Of a stretch of DNA of 64,000 nt, positions 63,073 to 64,000 are shown one piece after another. Position 1 is the stretch's first letter; every line of letters starts with the position of its first letter. The stretch spans positions 62,001-126,000 of the forward strand of contig JAKZAN010000066.1 in the NCBI GenBank assembly GCA_023053545.1, given 5' to 3'. The notes beneath the pieces are model-generated. The model did not search any database, had not been told where the DNA came from, and saw only the letters and a list, made by a program, of their open reading frames with translations. Made by a program: the position numbers and the translations under genes. The DNA is from Lepidurus packardi. Its lineage: Eukaryota > Arthropoda > Branchiopoda > Notostraca > Triopsidae.

Positions 63073-64000
63073 CTATTTCGACACCCGATGCAGCGTGTAT
63101 ACTGTTGCTGCAAGTAATAAAAACGCCGTCACCTGATGCACCAATCCGAGCCACAAAGGCACGCCATAAAGCAATGTAAAAACACCCAAACCAAATTGCA
63201 AGAAGACGACAACAACCAAAATCTGAGTTGCTGTTTTTTGCTCTTTATGCAGTTCGGTTTTGCGCCCAATAAAAAATACGAGCAGCATCATCGCAACTAC
63301 AAAATATGCTAAAGTTCGGTGCACAAATTGAACGCCACTTTTGCCTTCCGTCAAATTAGCAAACAACGAATCGCGTTCAATCAAAACGCTGTCATGAACA
63401 AATTGGCCATCGCTCATCAGCGGCCAATGATTGTGAATTAAACCTGCATTTAGCCCTGCCACAAAACCGCCGTAAATGATTTGAATGATCAAAACGACTA
63501 GCGCCAAACGGACGTAATTTCGCAACGGCAAAATAGCAGATTTTCGTTCTGGATAGATAAGATCCAACGCAACCCATAAAGTATACGCAAAAGTCAAAAA
63601 GGCAAACGTTAAGTGCAATGCCAGCCTGTAATGGCTCACATCTGGATTGTCAATTAAACCACTTTTCACCATAAACCAACCAAAAAATCCTTGCAAAGCG
63701 CCCATTCCCATCAAAATCAGCGATTTCTTAATCGTTGCTTTGTCTAATTTTTTAGTTGCCAGAAAATATACGAACGGAATAAAAAATACCAGTCCAATGA
63801 CGCGGCCAATAAAACGGTGAAACCATTCCCAAAAATAAATGAATTTATAATCGGCAATCGTAAAGTCGTTATGAATGTTAATCTTCTGATATTCAGGGAA
63901 TTTCTTGTATTCTTCAAAGGCATGTTCCCATTTCGCATCGGTCATCGGCGGGAAGGTGTCGGTCACCAAATGCCAGTCGGTCATCGAAAGTCCGCTGTTG
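63073..64000 (-). CDS. ctaA: Heme A synthase (CtaA/COX15), 5' end beyond the window
   Basis: At least 309 residues. An in-frame ATG exists at 63984, but the frame continues to the edge with NSGLS before it, and the family motif T-(N/E)-SGLSM-x-W requires more sequence, including the first helix, beyond the window. Seen: WHLVTDTFPPMTDAKWEHAF, EYQKINIHNDFTIADYKFIYFWEWFHR (heme-ligand His), GLIDNPDVSHYRLALHLT, FVAGLNAGLIHNHWPLM and VQFVHRTLAY, with seven membrane helices left. It converts heme O to heme A for cytochrome oxidase. Alphaproteobacterial-type CtaA, as in most flavobacteria. Confidence 0.92.
   Translation of the reverse strand, partial: NSGLSMTDWHLVTDTFPPMTDAKWEHAFEEYKKFPEYQKINIHNDFTIADYKFIYFWEWFHRFIGRVIGLVFFIPFVYFLATKKLDKATIKKSLILMGMGALQGFFGWFMVKSGLIDNPDVSHYRLALHLTFAFLTFAYTLWVALDLIYPERKSAILPLRNYVRLALVVLIIQIIYGGFVAGLNAGLIHNHWPLMSDGQFVHDSVLIERDSLFANLTEGKSGVQFVHRTLAYFVVAMMLLVFFIGRKTELHKEQKTATQILVVVVFLQFGLGVFTLLYGVPLWLGLVHQVTAFLLLAATVYTLHRVSK

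Overview
The window looks like part of the chromosome of a bacterium of the phylum Bacteroidota, most probably family Flavobacteriaceae (Flavobacterium or a close relative). The evidence is in the sequence: several proteins end in type IX secretion sorting domains, there is a bacillithiol gene (bshC), an archaeal-type ProS, a rpmB-rpmG-DUF4295 ribosomal cluster and a LytS/LytTR pair, promoters follow the TTG-N19-TAnnTTTG pattern with the box directly upstream of starts, and Shine-Dalgarno sequences are generally absent. Most of the window is ordinary core genome in short operons.

Layout. 1-6.3 kb is an accessory region, visibly AT-rich apart from the IS: a truncated lipoprotein gene, an IS1182-family insertion sequence, a large zinc-hook ABC ATPase resembling RloC-type anticodon nucleases, and a tyrosine recombinase. 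The ATPase gene is bounded by inverse copies of a 15-bp GTTAGCT core. A long attC-like hairpin lies at its 3' side and a 13-bp direct repeat lies between its 5' side and the recombinase. This is the arrangement expected of an integron-like locus and is the best candidate in the window for a little-described system. 6.3-10.7 kb: a beta-propeller-like protein, an outer-membrane barrel, a MATE pump and an SPFH protein. 10.7-17 kb: meaB, a GlcD-type FAD oxidase, a small basic protein and secA, all with clustered frameshifts in 11.3-14.3 kb; because SecA is essential, I read these as base-calling errors. 17-22 kb: DUF2795 protein, PduO-type cobalamin adenosyltransferase, LolD-type ATPase, a lipoprotein, a methyltransferase-like protein and a Uup-type ABC-F ATPase (one frameshift).

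22.3-27.3 kb: a VOC protein, then a LytS kinase/LytTR regulator followed by a T9SS-sorted DUF3500 protein and a HupE/UreJ-type membrane protein. 27.7-35.6 kb: glycosyltransferase, 2-oxoacid dehydrogenase E2, DnaQ-like exonuclease, FAH-family hydrolase, Hpt protein, CinA, L28, L33, DUF4295, FtsY and a 57-residue membrane protein. 35.6-46.1 kb: serine hydrolase, DUF721, Ndk, BshC, a B12-binding radical SAM protein, RimO, an OMPP1-like barrel and a repeat-rich lipoprotein. 46.2-50.7 kb: ProS, two tRNA-Glu genes, S20, a response regulator and TypA. 51-58.9 kb: a secreted esterase and two very large T9SS surface proteins. 58.9-64 kb: an ABC-2 exporter, NdpA, a pRiA4b ORF-3-like protein, CsbD and the start-truncated heme A synthase.

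Links between genes. MeaB and the adenosyltransferase both serve adenosylcobalamin-dependent methylmalonyl-CoA mutase, although they are not adjacent. Translation and secretion genes (secA, ftsY, rpmB, rpmG, rpsT, tRNA-Glu, typA, proS) are scattered through the window.

Intergenic DNA carries several repeat families. One is a hairpin element in at least three copies with covarying perfect 10-bp stems, plus two more diverged relatives. Another is a degenerate 9-bp word repeated at four places, and there is a four-copy 21-bp tandem repeat.
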